From: Merdivicinus sp050943495
GTDB lineage: Bacteria > Bacillota > Clostridia > Oscillospirales > Ruminococcaceae
NCBI GenBank assembly: GCA_050943495.1
Contig: JBMNPH010000004.1
Location: 1 to 64,000, forward strand
Length of the DNA stretch: 64,000 nucleotides
Direction of reading: 5' to 3'
This document shows, one piece after another, positions 33,963 through 42,501 of this stretch. The notes beneath the pieces were generated by a model. It saw only the letters and a list, made by a program, of their open reading frames with translations. It did not search any database and was not told where the DNA came from. The number at the start of each line of letters is the position of its first letter. The stretch's first letter is position 1. The position numbers were made by a program, and so were the translations under genes.

Positions 33963-34973
33963 TCATTTATTTTGTACTTTTTTCAAAACGGAATCTCGTT
34001 CGGTGAGATGGGTGGGGATCAGGAAGACCTGTCCTTCCTTACGGTCACCGGACATACGGGCAAGCAGACAGGAAACAGCCTGTCCTGCAATTTGTTCCGT
34101 TTGCTGGCGAACGGTAGTCAGACGTGGTTTGATGGCCTGAATCCATTCGATATCGTCGAAAGTAATGAGCGAAAATTCTTCCGGCACTCGGACATTTTGT
34201 TCATTGAGTGCCATGATCGCGCCGATTGCCATAAAGTAGTTGCAGATCAGCAAAGCTTCGGGACGGTCGAACAGGGCAAGGATGCGCTTCATGGCGCGAT
34301 AACCGCCGTCAATGTTGTAGGAATCCTGCTGCATCCAGTCCGGATTGAGCGGAATACCGGCCCGATGGAGGGCATTTTGGTAGCCACGGAGACGCTCATT
34401 GGCCGAGAAGTGGAGGGATTCGCCGGTGATGACGCCGATTCGGGAATGTCCGTGATCCAGTAAGCAGCAGACCGCTTCATATGCACCGCCGGCATTTTCG
34501 GTCACCACGAAGTCAGCGTCCGGCAGATCCGGCGCAATGCTGTCAACTGTAACGAGCGGAATATTTCGCTGCTGGCAGATTCGGATAATTTCGGGATTGC
34601 TGTGGCTGGAGAAGTATAGGATTCCATCCGCAGCCTTGGCAAAGAATAGGTCAACTCCCTGCAATTCCCGTTCGCGGGAATCCTTGGTTTCGTAGAGGAT
34701 CGCCGTATAACCATTTGTACGAAGTAATTCCTCTACTTCCGAAATGACCGAGGTATAAAAGAGATTGGAGAGGCTGTCGAGCAAAATACCGACGGTCATG
34801 GAACGGCGGGTTTTGAGCGTTCTGGCAGCAACATTGACCTGATAGCCCAGTTCGGCGATTGCCGCATCGATTCGCCGCTGATTGGATTCTTTAATGGGGA
34901 TTCCGTTGATGTGTTTGGAAACCGTGGCGATGGAGACGCCGCTGCGGGCGGCAATATCCTTAATGGTAGCCAT
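33963..34973 (-). CDS. LacI-family transcriptional regulator
   Basis: The protein has 336 residues. The helix-turn-helix T-I-K-D-I-A-A-R-S-G-V-S-I-A-T-V-S-K-H-I, a hinge helix region and a type-1 binding-protein-like sensor domain (V-G-I-L-L-D-S; G-V-I-T-G-E; L-I-T-F-D-D) are all present. It begins after AAAGGAGTCCG and a good promoter and is co-transcribed with the MFS gene, whose expression it probably controls. Confidence 0.94.
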   Translation of the reverse strand: MATIKDIAARSGVSIATVSKHINGIPIKESNQRRIDAAIAELGYQVNVAARTLKTRRSMTVGILLDSLSNLFYTSVISEVEELLRTNGYTAILYETKDSRERELQGVDLFFAKAADGILYFSSHSNPEIIRICQQRNIPLVTVDSIAPDLPDADFVVTENAGGAYEAVCCLLDHGHSRIGVITGESLHFSANERLRGYQNALHRAGIPLNPDWMQQDSYNIDGGYRAMKRILALFDRPEALLICNYFMAIGAIMALNEQNVRVPEEFSLITFDDIEWIQAIKPRLTTVRQQTEQIAGQAVSCLLARMSGDRKEGQVFLIPTHLTERDSVLKKVQNK

Positions 34974-35011
34974 ACCGGATCGGACTCCTTTCAGTTGATG
35001 TAATCCCCATT

Positions 35012-35040
35012 ATTATAGCATTTTTGGGCGACGGATACAA
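35012..35040 (-). promoter_or_regulatory. promoter of the lacI-MFS operon
   Basis: On the minus strand TTGTAT (35040-35035), 17 bp, TATAAT (35017-35012). It starts only 19 bp beyond the M50 stop codon, with no terminator seen in between. Confidence 0.78.
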
Positions 35041-35058
35041 TCTGTTTTCTAAAAGATT

Positions 35059-35616
35059 TCAGAGAAATCCCAAACAAATTACGGTCAAAAGGAGGGTGAA
35101 ATTTCCGGTTCGGAACAGCAGGAAAATTCCGGCAGTCAAAAGAATTCCCAAAAAGATCCAATGGATCCCAGCGGTCATTTTTTCGGCAGTATTCGGGAGA
35201 AATATTTTCCGGAAAGCCAGTGCCAAAAGCTGTCCGCCATCCAGTGCCCGGAGGGGAATCAGGTTGAATGCTGCCAGAAAAAGATGAACGCCAGCGGCCT
35301 GCCAAACCTGCAAAGAAATCAAAATTCCTGCTGCGAGAAAATTAGCGAGGACTCCGCCCAGCAGGACAAAAGCTTCCTGCCGGTTGGAAAGCATCGTTTG
35401 CGGAGGGATAATACGCATTCCGCCGGCTTCCAGATGAATTTCGCGCGGACGGGTTCCACAGATACTGTATGCAAGAACATGCCCCAATTCATGGATCAGG
35501 CAGCAAAAAGCGCACCAGATTGCCCAGTCGTTTCCGGTCAGCTGGGTCAGCAGAAGAAGAACCGCAAAAAAGGCAAAATGAATTTCGATTCGTATTCCGG
35601 CCAGAGAAAAACTCAT
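35059..35616 (-). CDS. M50-family site-2 protease, SpoIVFB-like
   Basis: The protein has 185 residues from the chosen start. Several hydrophobic segments carry the metalloprotease motif L-I-H-E-L-G-H and the distal N-L-I-P-L-R-A-L-D-G-G, in which Asp is the third zinc ligand. SpoIVFB of spore formers cleaves pro-sigma-K inside the membrane. The start at 35616 follows GGAGG and overlaps the M23 stop (ATGA). The M23-M50 pairing recalls spoIVFA-spoIVFB, but the small size leaves a general intramembrane protease possible. Confidence 0.8.
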   Translation of the reverse strand: MSFSLAGIRIEIHFAFFAVLLLLTQLTGNDWAIWCAFCCLIHELGHVLAYSICGTRPREIHLEAGGMRIIPPQTMLSNRQEAFVLLGGVLANFLAAGILISLQVWQAAGVHLFLAAFNLIPLRALDGGQLLALAFRKIFLPNTAEKMTAGIHWIFLGILLTAGIFLLFRTGNFTLLLTVICLGFL

Positions 35617-36161
35617 GCGGGTTCCTCCGTATCGTAGGTTTCCGAAAAGAACGGCAGCCATTCCGGATTGAGATGTTGGCCGTTCATACGCACTTCGAAA
35701 TGGAGATGTGGACCGGTTGCTTCGCCAGTCTGTCCCGAAAGAGCAATTTTTTCACCGCTTTTGATCGAATCTCCTTTTTTAGCAAGTAATTTGCTGCAAT
35801 GCGCATATAGAGTAGAAAACCCGTTGTAATGATCGATTTGAAGGTAATATCCATAACTGTCATGCCAACCAGATTGAATGACTGTGCCGGAAAGTGTGGC
35901 ATAAACCGGAGTTCCTTCTGGACACACTAGGTCCGTACCGGTATGGAAATCCATTTCTTCGCGAATGGGATGGAAACGCCATCCGAAATGAGAGCTCAGC
36001 CGGATTTCGGAAAGGGGAGAAACCAGCGGGATTGTGAGCAGATAAGGAGAAAAATCCGCGTTTTTCGGCGGAGGCATAGGTTCAAAAGCAGCCGCACTGC
36101 AAAGCGGCAGAGCGATTGCTGCTGTTGCTGCCGCCGCAACAGCTGTTTTCCATAGTTTCAT
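35613..36161 (-). CDS. M23-family peptidase, possible SpoIVFA-like partner
   Basis: The protein has 182 residues. An N-terminal signal or anchor (MKLWKTAVAAAATAAIALPL) is followed by the LytM/M23 domain: S-S-H-F-G-W-R, D-F-H-T-G-T-D-L (first His and Asp ligands), Y-A-H-C-S-K-L and G-P-H-L-H-F-E-V (His pair). All zinc ligands are kept, so it may cut peptidoglycan, unlike a purely regulatory SpoIVFA. The start at 36161 is chosen for its signal peptide; a longer upstream frame reaches 36362 but would overlap the fucI terminator. It overlaps the M50 gene by 4 bp. Confidence 0.75.
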   Translation of the reverse strand: MKLWKTAVAAAATAAIALPLCSAAAFEPMPPPKNADFSPYLLTIPLVSPLSEIRLSSHFGWRFHPIREEMDFHTGTDLVCPEGTPVYATLSGTVIQSGWHDSYGYYLQIDHYNGFSTLYAHCSKLLAKKGDSIKSGEKIALSGQTGEATGPHLHFEVRMNGQHLNPEWLPFFSETYDTEEPA

Positions 36162-36221
36162 GATAACACCTGCTTTCCCTCTACTATATGAGCAGGCGGA
36201 CAGGAACAGAAGCAGGAACAG

Positions 36222-36256
36222 AAAAAAGTACCGCCAGTACCCGTAGGCACTGGCGG
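36222..36256 (-). terminator. terminator after fucI
   Basis: On the minus strand CCGCCAGT / ACTGGCGG with an inner loop is followed by TAC and six T. It lies 23 bp after the fucI stop. Confidence 0.88.
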
Positions 36257-36279
36257 AAGAAAGAATATTGAGTAGATGT

Positions 36280-38064
36280 TTATCGGTATAAAGGACCATA
36301 CGCCTTGCAGGCAGCATAATCAGCAGCCTGTGTATCAGTGGTACCAAAACTTGCCCATGCATGCGGACGATAGATTTTTTCTTCAGGGACGTTGTGCATG
36401 GATACCGGAATGCGCAACATCGAAGCGGTTGTAATCAGATCTGCGCCGACATGACCGTAAACGGTGACACCATGATTGGCACCCCAATTTGCCATCACAC
36501 TATATACATCCTTGAAAGCGCCTTCGCCGGTGAGACGGGGTGCAAACCAGGTAGTAGGCCAGGTGGGATCGGTGCGCTTGTCGATTACGTTGTGAATTTC
36601 ATCCGGAAGATCTGCGGTCCAGCCTTCTGCAATCTGGAGAACCGGGCCGACGCCTTCCACGATGTTGAAGCGCAGCATGGTAACCGGCATTTCTGCACGA
36701 CAGCGGAAATGACTGGAGAATCCGCCTCCGCGGAAGTATCCATAGTCTGCACGGCACCAGTCGGTGGCTTTGAGGCAGGCTTCGCGGTCTGCGTCCGTCA
36801 TTTCCCAGAATGGCTTCATGCAGCCTTCGCCCTTGTCATTTTTGCTGGCGCCGCTGCCGTCGAGAGCGGTTGCGCCAGAGTTAATGAGATGAATGAATCC
36901 ATTTGCAGCAACGCCGGTAGGCTTTACACCAGTAACGCGTTCACATGCTTCAGGACTCCAGTAGGTGCGGACATCATGGAAGCAGGGAGCAGAATTGGAA
37001 ACCAAGGTGCCCAGCAGCATGGAAATTCCGTTGCAGACATCGTTTTCGGTTGCGAAAGGAGTCGGAGCCTTCGGGCCGTTCCAGTCAAAGGTAGAAGCAA
37101 GGATTGCTTCGGTAAAGTCTGCGTTCGGCAGCCAGTCGGTCCATTGACGCTGTCCCTGGAAGCCGCCAGCAACCGCATTGCGGCCCAGAGCCTCTTCATG
37201 CCAGCCCAGTTCATCCAGCTTGGAATTTCCGTAGAGAATATCGCGCATAACCAGCGTCATCTTGACGATGAATTCCCAGTCTTTGTCAGGGGGAACGATC
37301 TTGGATTTGGTAATAACAGGCGGCAGATCCTTGCCAGCGTTTTTATCGAACCCTTCGGGGCAGTTTGCCTTGACCCATGCCAGAGCCTTTTCATACTCTT
37401 CCGGATCGTAGATGCCCAGCGAAATGCGGCGCAGGATTTCCACTTCGTCAACCCATTCTGCGCGCAGGCCCAGATATTTCTGGAGAACATCGGCATCACA
37501 GTAGCTGCCGGCAATACCCATTGCGATGGCGCCGATATTGACATATGCTTTATTCTTCATCCAGCCGACTGCAACAGCGCCGCGGGCAAACCGCAGGATT
37601 TTTTCTGCCACATCAGCGGGGATGCTGCTGTCCGTTGCTTCCTGTACATCATGACCGTAGATGGAGAAAGCGGGCAGTCCGCGCTGTGCATGAGCAGCCA
37701 GAACAGCAGCGAGATAAACTGCGCCGGGACGTTCAGTTCCGTTAAATCCCCATACTGCTTTGATGGTGTTGGGATCCATGTCAAAAGTTTCGGTACCGTA
37801 GCACCAGCAGGGTGTAACGGAAAGGGTTGCCATAACATTCTGAGTCGAGAATTGTTCTGCAACTTTTGCTGCTTCCGCGCCGCCGCCGATGGTGGTGCAG
37901 CCGATTACACACTCAACCGGTGTGCCATCCGGATAACGAAGATTTTCTTCGATCAGTTTTGCGGCAGCCTTGGCCATGTTCATGGTCTGGTTTTCCAGGG
38001 ATTCCCGAACGCCGCCCCAACGTCCGTCGATGACCGGACGAATGCCGATTCTTGGCTTCATCAT
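36280..38064 (-). CDS. fucI: L-fucose isomerase
   Basis: This 594-residue protein has the family length. It begins with I-G-I-R-P-V-I-D-G-R-W-G-G-V-R-E-S, carries the Y-V-N-I-G-A-I-A-M-G-I-A-G-S and C-D-A-D regions, and ends with the typical R-P-H-A-W-A-S-F-G-T-T-D. It converts L-fucose to L-fuculose, first step of fucose use; some homologues also use D-arabinose. ATG 38064 or 38061 both fit AAAGGAGT. It is monocistronic with its own promoter, palindrome and terminator. Kinase and aldolase genes are not in the window. Confidence 0.95.
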   Translation of the reverse strand: MMKPRIGIRPVIDGRWGGVRESLENQTMNMAKAAAKLIEENLRYPDGTPVECVIGCTTIGGGAEAAKVAEQFSTQNVMATLSVTPCWCYGTETFDMDPNTIKAVWGFNGTERPGAVYLAAVLAAHAQRGLPAFSIYGHDVQEATDSSIPADVAEKILRFARGAVAVGWMKNKAYVNIGAIAMGIAGSYCDADVLQKYLGLRAEWVDEVEILRRISLGIYDPEEYEKALAWVKANCPEGFDKNAGKDLPPVITKSKIVPPDKDWEFIVKMTLVMRDILYGNSKLDELGWHEEALGRNAVAGGFQGQRQWTDWLPNADFTEAILASTFDWNGPKAPTPFATENDVCNGISMLLGTLVSNSAPCFHDVRTYWSPEACERVTGVKPTGVAANGFIHLINSGATALDGSGASKNDKGEGCMKPFWEMTDADREACLKATDWCRADYGYFRGGGFSSHFRCRAEMPVTMLRFNIVEGVGPVLQIAEGWTADLPDEIHNVIDKRTDPTWPTTWFAPRLTGEGAFKDVYSVMANWGANHGVTVYGHVGADLITTASMLRIPVSMHNVPEEKIYRPHAWASFGTTDTQAADYAACKAYGPLYR

Positions 38065-38114
38065 AACAAAAGACTCCTTTCGAGTTAAACGTTTCATATT
38101 TGAGGTAAAGGAAA

Positions 38115-38172
38115 GAAGCAGTCATACTGCTTCGGTTTTCTTTATTGTAGCACGAGCGGGGCAGGATGTCAA
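38115..38172 (-). promoter_or_regulatory. fucI promoter with a perfect palindrome downstream of the start site
   Basis: On the minus strand TTGACA (38172-38167), 17 bp, TACAAT (38149-38144), then the dyad GAAGCAGT-CAT-ACTGCTTC (38115-38133) about where the transcript begins. It is a likely repressor operator or a leader hairpin. The regulator is unknown; the nearby LacI-type gene is one candidate. Confidence 0.8.
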
Positions 38173-38232
38173 CGGAAAAGTGAAATTCATCATATTTTAT
38201 GAAATAAACAGATAAAATATAGTGAATATATC

Positions 38233-38709
38233 TCATACAGACCGAATCAAAATCAAACAGGGATTCCATTCATCCCATAAAGTAGGGAAAACCTCCAGTT
38301 TGCGGAATCCGAGCGATTCATAAAAGAAGCGGGTACGATCATATTCCGGATAATGGCCTTCCGCCACAGTTTTGACTTGCAGGTATTCATATCCGTGCTG
38401 TCGGGCATAGGCAAGAAAGGCAGAAAAGAGTGCTTTTCCGACCCCGTGCCGGTGATAATCCGGATGAACACCCATCACAAAAATTTCCGCTGTAAAGGGG
38501 GAAGTTTCTTTCAGGGCAATAAATCCGATGGGGTCTTCTTGAGAAAATGCTGCCCAGAAGGGCATATTGCAACTTTCCGAGATATAGATGGCCGTACTGT
38601 CCGGAAGTCCAAACCATTCCGGCAGAAGTCCCAGAATCCGAGCTGCAATCAACTGCTTGGTTCCGGGATCCGAGATTTGCCGAATGAGTGGGGAGAAATG
38701 TGCATTCAT
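38233..38709 (-). CDS. GNAT-family N-acetyltransferase
   Basis: The protein has 158 residues. The acetyl-CoA-binding motif V-H-P-D-Y-H-R-H-G-V-G-K-A-L (R/Q-x-x-G-x-G/A) and the later R-F-Y-E-S-L-G-F-R-K are clear. The substrate is unknown. The ATG at 38709 overlaps the LysR-type gene's stop (ATGA), so the two are translationally coupled. A longer upstream frame lies inside that gene and is not used. Confidence 0.88.
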   Translation of the reverse strand: MNAHFSPLIRQISDPGTKQLIAARILGLLPEWFGLPDSTAIYISESCNMPFWAAFSQEDPIGFIALKETSPFTAEIFVMGVHPDYHRHGVGKALFSAFLAYARQHGYEYLQVKTVAEGHYPEYDRTRFFYESLGFRKLEVFPTLWDEWNPCLILIRSV

Positions 38710-39620
38710 AGCAGATTCTTTTCCAAATTGAAACTGAGATTTTCTTCGGCACATTTTGCCATTAAGGTAGCCCAGTGTTCAGCAGGTTCGTCCAGAATTT
38801 TATTTCGGTGCTGGACGCGGAAGAATTGCCGTTTCCATTGAATGTCGCGGATAGGGAGGATGGCAAGGGTATGTTTGCGAACCGCATCTTCGACAATGCG
38901 GATGGGGAGAATAGAGATGCCAAGCCCCAGTTTGACGCCGCCGATAATCGCAAGGGTACTTAGAGATTCCCAGAGCGGTTTGAGGGTAATTCCCCGCATA
39001 TCCATCAGATTGTCAACGACCGCGCGGGTACCGCTGCCTTTTTCCCGCAGTAAAAGAGGAAGGTTCACCAGATCTGCGCAGTTTAGAGGGGCTTTTTTGA
39101 GCAGTGGAGAATCCGGTGCGCAAACGACGGTCAGTTCATCTTCCGCAAAGGGAGTGATGAGCAGCTGAGAAGCTTTTGGCAATCCTTCCACGAATCCGAT
39201 ATCGAGATCATTGTTTAAAACTTTTTGCTCAATCACATCTGTCCGTTCGACCAGCACCTCCACGCGGATATCCGGATAAGTTTCCGCAAAACGCTTGGTG
39301 CATTCGGGCAGAAGGCACCCTCCGACTGTCATGCTGGTTCCGACTCGAAGGATACTTTTGCGTGCGCCGCTTTTCATATGCTGTTCCATATCATCCACCT
39401 GATTGATGATGGAGTGTACATATCCCAGCAGTTCCTCGCCGGCGGGAGTCAGATATAATTTTTTGCCGATGCGGTCAAACAAGCGGAGATCATATTTTTT
39501 TTCCAGTTCCGCGATGGAAAGGCTGACGGATGGCTGCGACAGATAAAGTTCTTCTGCAGCCCGTGTGATACTCATATGGCGGCAAACTGCCTCAAAAATC
39601 CGAAGATGGCGAAGTGTCAT
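38706..39620 (-). CDS. LysR-family transcriptional regulator
   Basis: The protein has 304 residues. The winged helix begins M-T-L-R-H-L-R-I-F-E-A-V and contains S-I-T-R-A-A-E-E-L-Y-L-S-Q-P-S-V-S, followed by the two-lobed effector domain. It is transcribed away from the chromate-transporter pair over a shared 141-bp region with overlapping promoters, so it may control that pair as well as itself. It is coupled to the downstream GNAT gene. Confidence 0.93.
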   Translation of the reverse strand: MTLRHLRIFEAVCRHMSITRAAEELYLSQPSVSLSIAELEKKYDLRLFDRIGKKLYLTPAGEELLGYVHSIINQVDDMEQHMKSGARKSILRVGTSMTVGGCLLPECTKRFAETYPDIRVEVLVERTDVIEQKVLNNDLDIGFVEGLPKASQLLITPFAEDELTVVCAPDSPLLKKAPLNCADLVNLPLLLREKGSGTRAVVDNLMDMRGITLKPLWESLSTLAIIGGVKLGLGISILPIRIVEDAVRKHTLAILPIRDIQWKRQFFRVQHRNKILDEPAEHWATLMAKCAEENLSFNLEKNLL

Positions 39621-39664
39621 AAAAATCTCCTCATTTCATAGGAATTCTTTATAAATATGATTCG

Positions 39665-39703
39665 ATTATACTACTTTACTTATGTTTTGACAAGGTGTAT
39701 AAT
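39665..39703. promoter_or_regulatory. overlapping divergent promoters for lysR (-) and the chromate-transporter pair (+)
   Basis: For the plus strand: TTTACT (39675-39680), 17 bp, TATAAT (39698-39703). For the minus strand: TTGTCA (39693-39688), 17 bp, TATAAT (39670-39665). The two polymerase sites overlap, so only one can be occupied at a time, a common set-up for a LysR regulator and its target. Confidence 0.72.
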
Positions 39704-39761
39704 GGGGTGGTAAAGAAAAATTTTTACAAAATATGGTTGAAAAACGGAAAAGAGGGTATTT

Positions 39762-40364
39762 GTGGAACGAAATGCACCGATCGTGGAGCGGAATGCGGCA
39801 TTCTTTTTTACATTGTTCCGATCAACATTCTGTTTAAGCGCGTTTACAGTAGGAGGCGGTTTTGTCATTGTACCGCTGATGAAGAAGAAATTTGTGGATG
39901 ACCTGCACTGGATCGATGAGAACGAGATGCTGGATATCGCGGCGATTGCGCAGTCATCACCGGGTGCGATTGCTGTCAATGCTTCCATTTTGATCGGATT
40001 CCGGCTGGCGGGATTGGCAGGCGCTCTGGTCACAATATTGGGAACGATTCTGCCACCGCTGATTCTACTGAGTGTGATCTCGGTATTTTATGAGGCGTTC
40101 CGGGATAACGTCTTTTTTAATGCACTGATGACCGGCATGCGGGCTGGTGTTGCGGCGGTTATTGTAGATGTCGTGATGAAAATGTCGCTGGGAGTCGTGA
40201 AAGGGAAGGATCCGGTGGCAATTATTACGATGATAGCAGCGTTTTTGTGTGCCTATTTTGTGAAAGTCAATGTCATCTTGATTATTCTGGTTTGCGGAGT
40301 CGTAGGATATCTGAATTATATCTGGCGCAAAAAACAGGCGGAACGGAAGGAGGCAGACAAATGA
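39762..40364 (+). CDS. chromate transporter family protein, first half-size subunit
   Basis: The protein has 200 residues. One CHR domain is visible: F-T-V-G-G-G-F-V-I-V-P-L (family G-G-G motif), A-A-I-A-Q-S-S-P-G-A-I-A-V-N and about six hydrophobic segments. The start is a GTG with GAGGG upstream. Together with the next gene it forms a two-protein (short-chain) CHR pair. Such pairs transport oxyanions in some bacteria; chromate itself is not established here. Confidence 0.9.
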   Translation: MERNAPIVERNAAFFFTLFRSTFCLSAFTVGGGFVIVPLMKKKFVDDLHWIDENEMLDIAAIAQSSPGAIAVNASILIGFRLAGLAGALVTILGTILPPLILLSVISVFYEAFRDNVFFNALMTGMRAGVAAVIVDVVMKMSLGVVKGKDPVAIITMIAAFLCAYFVKVNVILIILVCGVVGYLNYIWRKKQAERKEADK

Positions 40365-40951
40365 GCCTTTATCTGGAGTTGCTGTGGAGTTTTTTCCAGA
40401 TCGGTCTGTTCAGTGTGGGCGGCGGATATGCGGCGATGCCGTTGATACAGGCGCAGGTTGTTGAGAAGCACGGATGGCTGACAATGACGCAGTTTGCCGA
40501 TATTATCACCATTGCGGAGATGACGCCGGGTCCGGTTGCAATCAATTCTGCAACCTTTGTGGGAATGCAGGTGCTGGGAATCTCTGGTGCTATTGTGGCG
40601 ACATTGGGATGCATTCTGCCTGCCTGCATCATTGTGACGACGATTGCTTATTTCTATTTTAAATACCGCAATGTGTCGGTCGTACAGGGGATTCTGGGCG
40701 GACTTCGCCCGGCGGTAGTGGCGCTGATTGCCTCTGCGGGGTTGAGCATCCTGATGCTGGCGGTATTCGGCGGAAAGAGTCAGGGAATTTTCGACTTTCC
40801 GATGGAAAGCCTTGACTGGATTGCCATAGTACTTTTTATTGCGGCGTTCATCCTTCTGAGGAAAACTAAGTTAAATCCGCTTTATATCATGGCCGGAACC
40901 GGAATTATCGGGATGGCAGCTTATCCGATTCTGGAAAGGCTGGCAGGATAG
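40361..40951 (+). CDS. chromate transporter family protein, second half-size subunit
   Basis: The protein has 196 residues with the same layout as its neighbour: F-S-V-G-G-G-Y-A-A-M-P-L, I-A-E-M-T-P-G-P-V-A-I-N-S-A-T-F and about six hydrophobic segments. Its ATG overlaps the first subunit's stop (ATGA) and has GAAGGAGG upstream. The ATGA overlap implies coupled synthesis of the two halves, probably in 1:1 ratio with opposite membrane orientation. Confidence 0.92.
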   Translation: MSLYLELLWSFFQIGLFSVGGGYAAMPLIQAQVVEKHGWLTMTQFADIITIAEMTPGPVAINSATFVGMQVLGISGAIVATLGCILPACIIVTTIAYFYFKYRNVSVVQGILGGLRPAVVALIASAGLSILMLAVFGGKSQGIFDFPMESLDWIAIVLFIAAFILLRKTKLNPLYIMAGTGIIGMAAYPILERLAG

Positions 40952-41017
40952 GATTCCGGCAGATACAGTTTGCAGACCTGTCAAACTTCTGCAAATATGA
41001 AAAATTGAGTGTGAAAA

Positions 41018-42391
41018 ATGGAACAAAAACAAAATCGCATGGGAACGGCAAAGGAATTGCCGCTCCTTCTTTCAATGGGTGTCCCCATGATGATCTCCAT
41101 GCTGATTCAATCGCTTTATAATATCGTAGACAGCATGTTTGTGGCAAAGCTTGGTACGGATGCATTTACGGCGGTATCGCTGGCGTTCCCGCTGCAAAAC
41201 ATTGTAATTTCGGTTGCCGTAGGTGTCGGAGTTGGAATTAGTACGGCCATTTCGATCAGTCTGGGTGCGGGCGACCAGCAGAAGGCAAATCGCGCCGCAA
41301 CAGTGGGGGTTACTCTGACCGTATTGCACTGCATTTTGTTTGTCATAATGGGGTTGTTGGTTACCAGACCGTTTCTGCAAATGTTCACATCTGATCTAGA
41401 AATTTTGGAACAGGCATGTAATTACACCTACATTGTCCTGTGCTTTTCGAGCGGAAGCCTTTTGCAGATTTGTCTGGAGAAAATTTTCCAGGCCGTGGGC
41501 AGTATGAAAATTACCATGGTACTGCTGATGCTGGGCTGTATTCTCAATATCATTCTGGACCCGATCCTGATTTTCGGGCTGTTCGGAATGCCGGCGATGG
41601 GAGTTTCCGGGGCAGCAGCTGCGACGGTCATCGGACAGAGTGTGCCGGTATTTTTCTATTTTGCGCTCATTATACGCCGCAATATCGGTGTGCGGCTGGA
41701 TCGCCGTTATATTCTGCCGGATAAGGAGACGGTCAAACGAATTTATTCGGTGGGAGTTCCCTCTACCCTGATGCTGGCAATTCCATCGGTGCTGGTCAGT
41801 TTTTTGAATGGTATCCTCGCCCAGATTTCTCAGGTATATGTGGCGGTATTGGGGATCTATTTCAAATTGCAGACTTTCATTTACATGCCGGCGAGCGGAC
41901 TGGTGCAGGGATTGCGTCCGATTGTGGGATATAATTATGGCGCCGGGGAATATCAGCGGGTGCGCCGGACGGTTTCCTATGCATTGCTGCTGGCGCTGGC
42001 GATGATGGCAATCGGGACGGTTGCAGCATTCTGTTTTCCGGCTCAGATTCTGAGCCTGTTTGATGAAGACGGCCAGATGATCCGGTACGGAGTTCCAGCA
42101 CTGCGTCTGATTAGCTTGGGATTTTTAGTTTCTGCTGTGGGGGTGGTATATTCTGGCACCTTTGAAGGGCTTGGAATGGGAAAACAGTCGCTGATCATTT
42201 CTCTTCTTCGTCAGTTTGTGATTATCCTGCCGTTGGGATGGGTGTTGTCCATTCCATTTGGGGCGGCAGGTATCTGGATTTCCTTTCCTGTTGCAGAGCT
42301 GGTCGCAGCAGTGGTATCGGTGATTCTGCTTCGCCGGACACATAACGGACAGCTTTCCCCTGGATTTCGGTTGGGCAACAGAGGAATTTGA
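41018..42391 (+). CDS. MATE-family multidrug/cation exporter
   Basis: This 457-residue protein has about 12 hydrophobic segments in two halves. It starts P-L-L-L-S-M-G-V-P-M-M-I-S-M-L and has Y-N-I-V-D-S-M-F-V, with a second-half repeat near G-L-V-Q-G-L-R-P-I-V-G-Y-N-Y-G. MATE proteins export drugs or metabolites by Na+ or H+ exchange. The ribosome site is weak. A TTTGCAG / CTGCAAA inverted repeat (40969-40995) lies just upstream and could be an operator or hairpin. Confidence 0.93.
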   Translation: MEQKQNRMGTAKELPLLLSMGVPMMISMLIQSLYNIVDSMFVAKLGTDAFTAVSLAFPLQNIVISVAVGVGVGISTAISISLGAGDQQKANRAATVGVTLTVLHCILFVIMGLLVTRPFLQMFTSDLEILEQACNYTYIVLCFSSGSLLQICLEKIFQAVGSMKITMVLLMLGCILNIILDPILIFGLFGMPAMGVSGAAAATVIGQSVPVFFYFALIIRRNIGVRLDRRYILPDKETVKRIYSVGVPSTLMLAIPSVLVSFLNGILAQISQVYVAVLGIYFKLQTFIYMPASGLVQGLRPIVGYNYGAGEYQRVRRTVSYALLLALAMMAIGTVAAFCFPAQILSLFDEDGQMIRYGVPALRLISLGFLVSAVGVVYSGTFEGLGMGKQSLIISLLRQFVIILPLGWVLSIPFGAAGIWISFPVAELVAAVVSVILLRRTHNGQLSPGFRLGNRGI

Positions 42392-42448
42392 GGATTCTGT
42401 AGAAAAACTCTTTTCATTCAGCCGCGAATGTGCTATGATAAATTTATC

Positions 42449-42468
42449 AAGCCGTTTTGCGGCTTTTT
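42449..42468 (+). terminator. short terminator before the glycosyltransferase gene
   Basis: AGCCG-TTTTG-CGGCT followed by five T. It is only 34 bp before the next start, so it may act as an attenuator. Confidence 0.65.
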
Positions 42469-42501
42469 CGTGAGAAATACCGGAACAGGAAGGGATTGTT
42501 C

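Noticed and set aside
36361..38088. A 575-codon open frame on the plus strand opposite fucI
   Set aside because: It is the shadow of a high-quality fucI gene; the translation is low in recognisable motifs and has no ribosome site.
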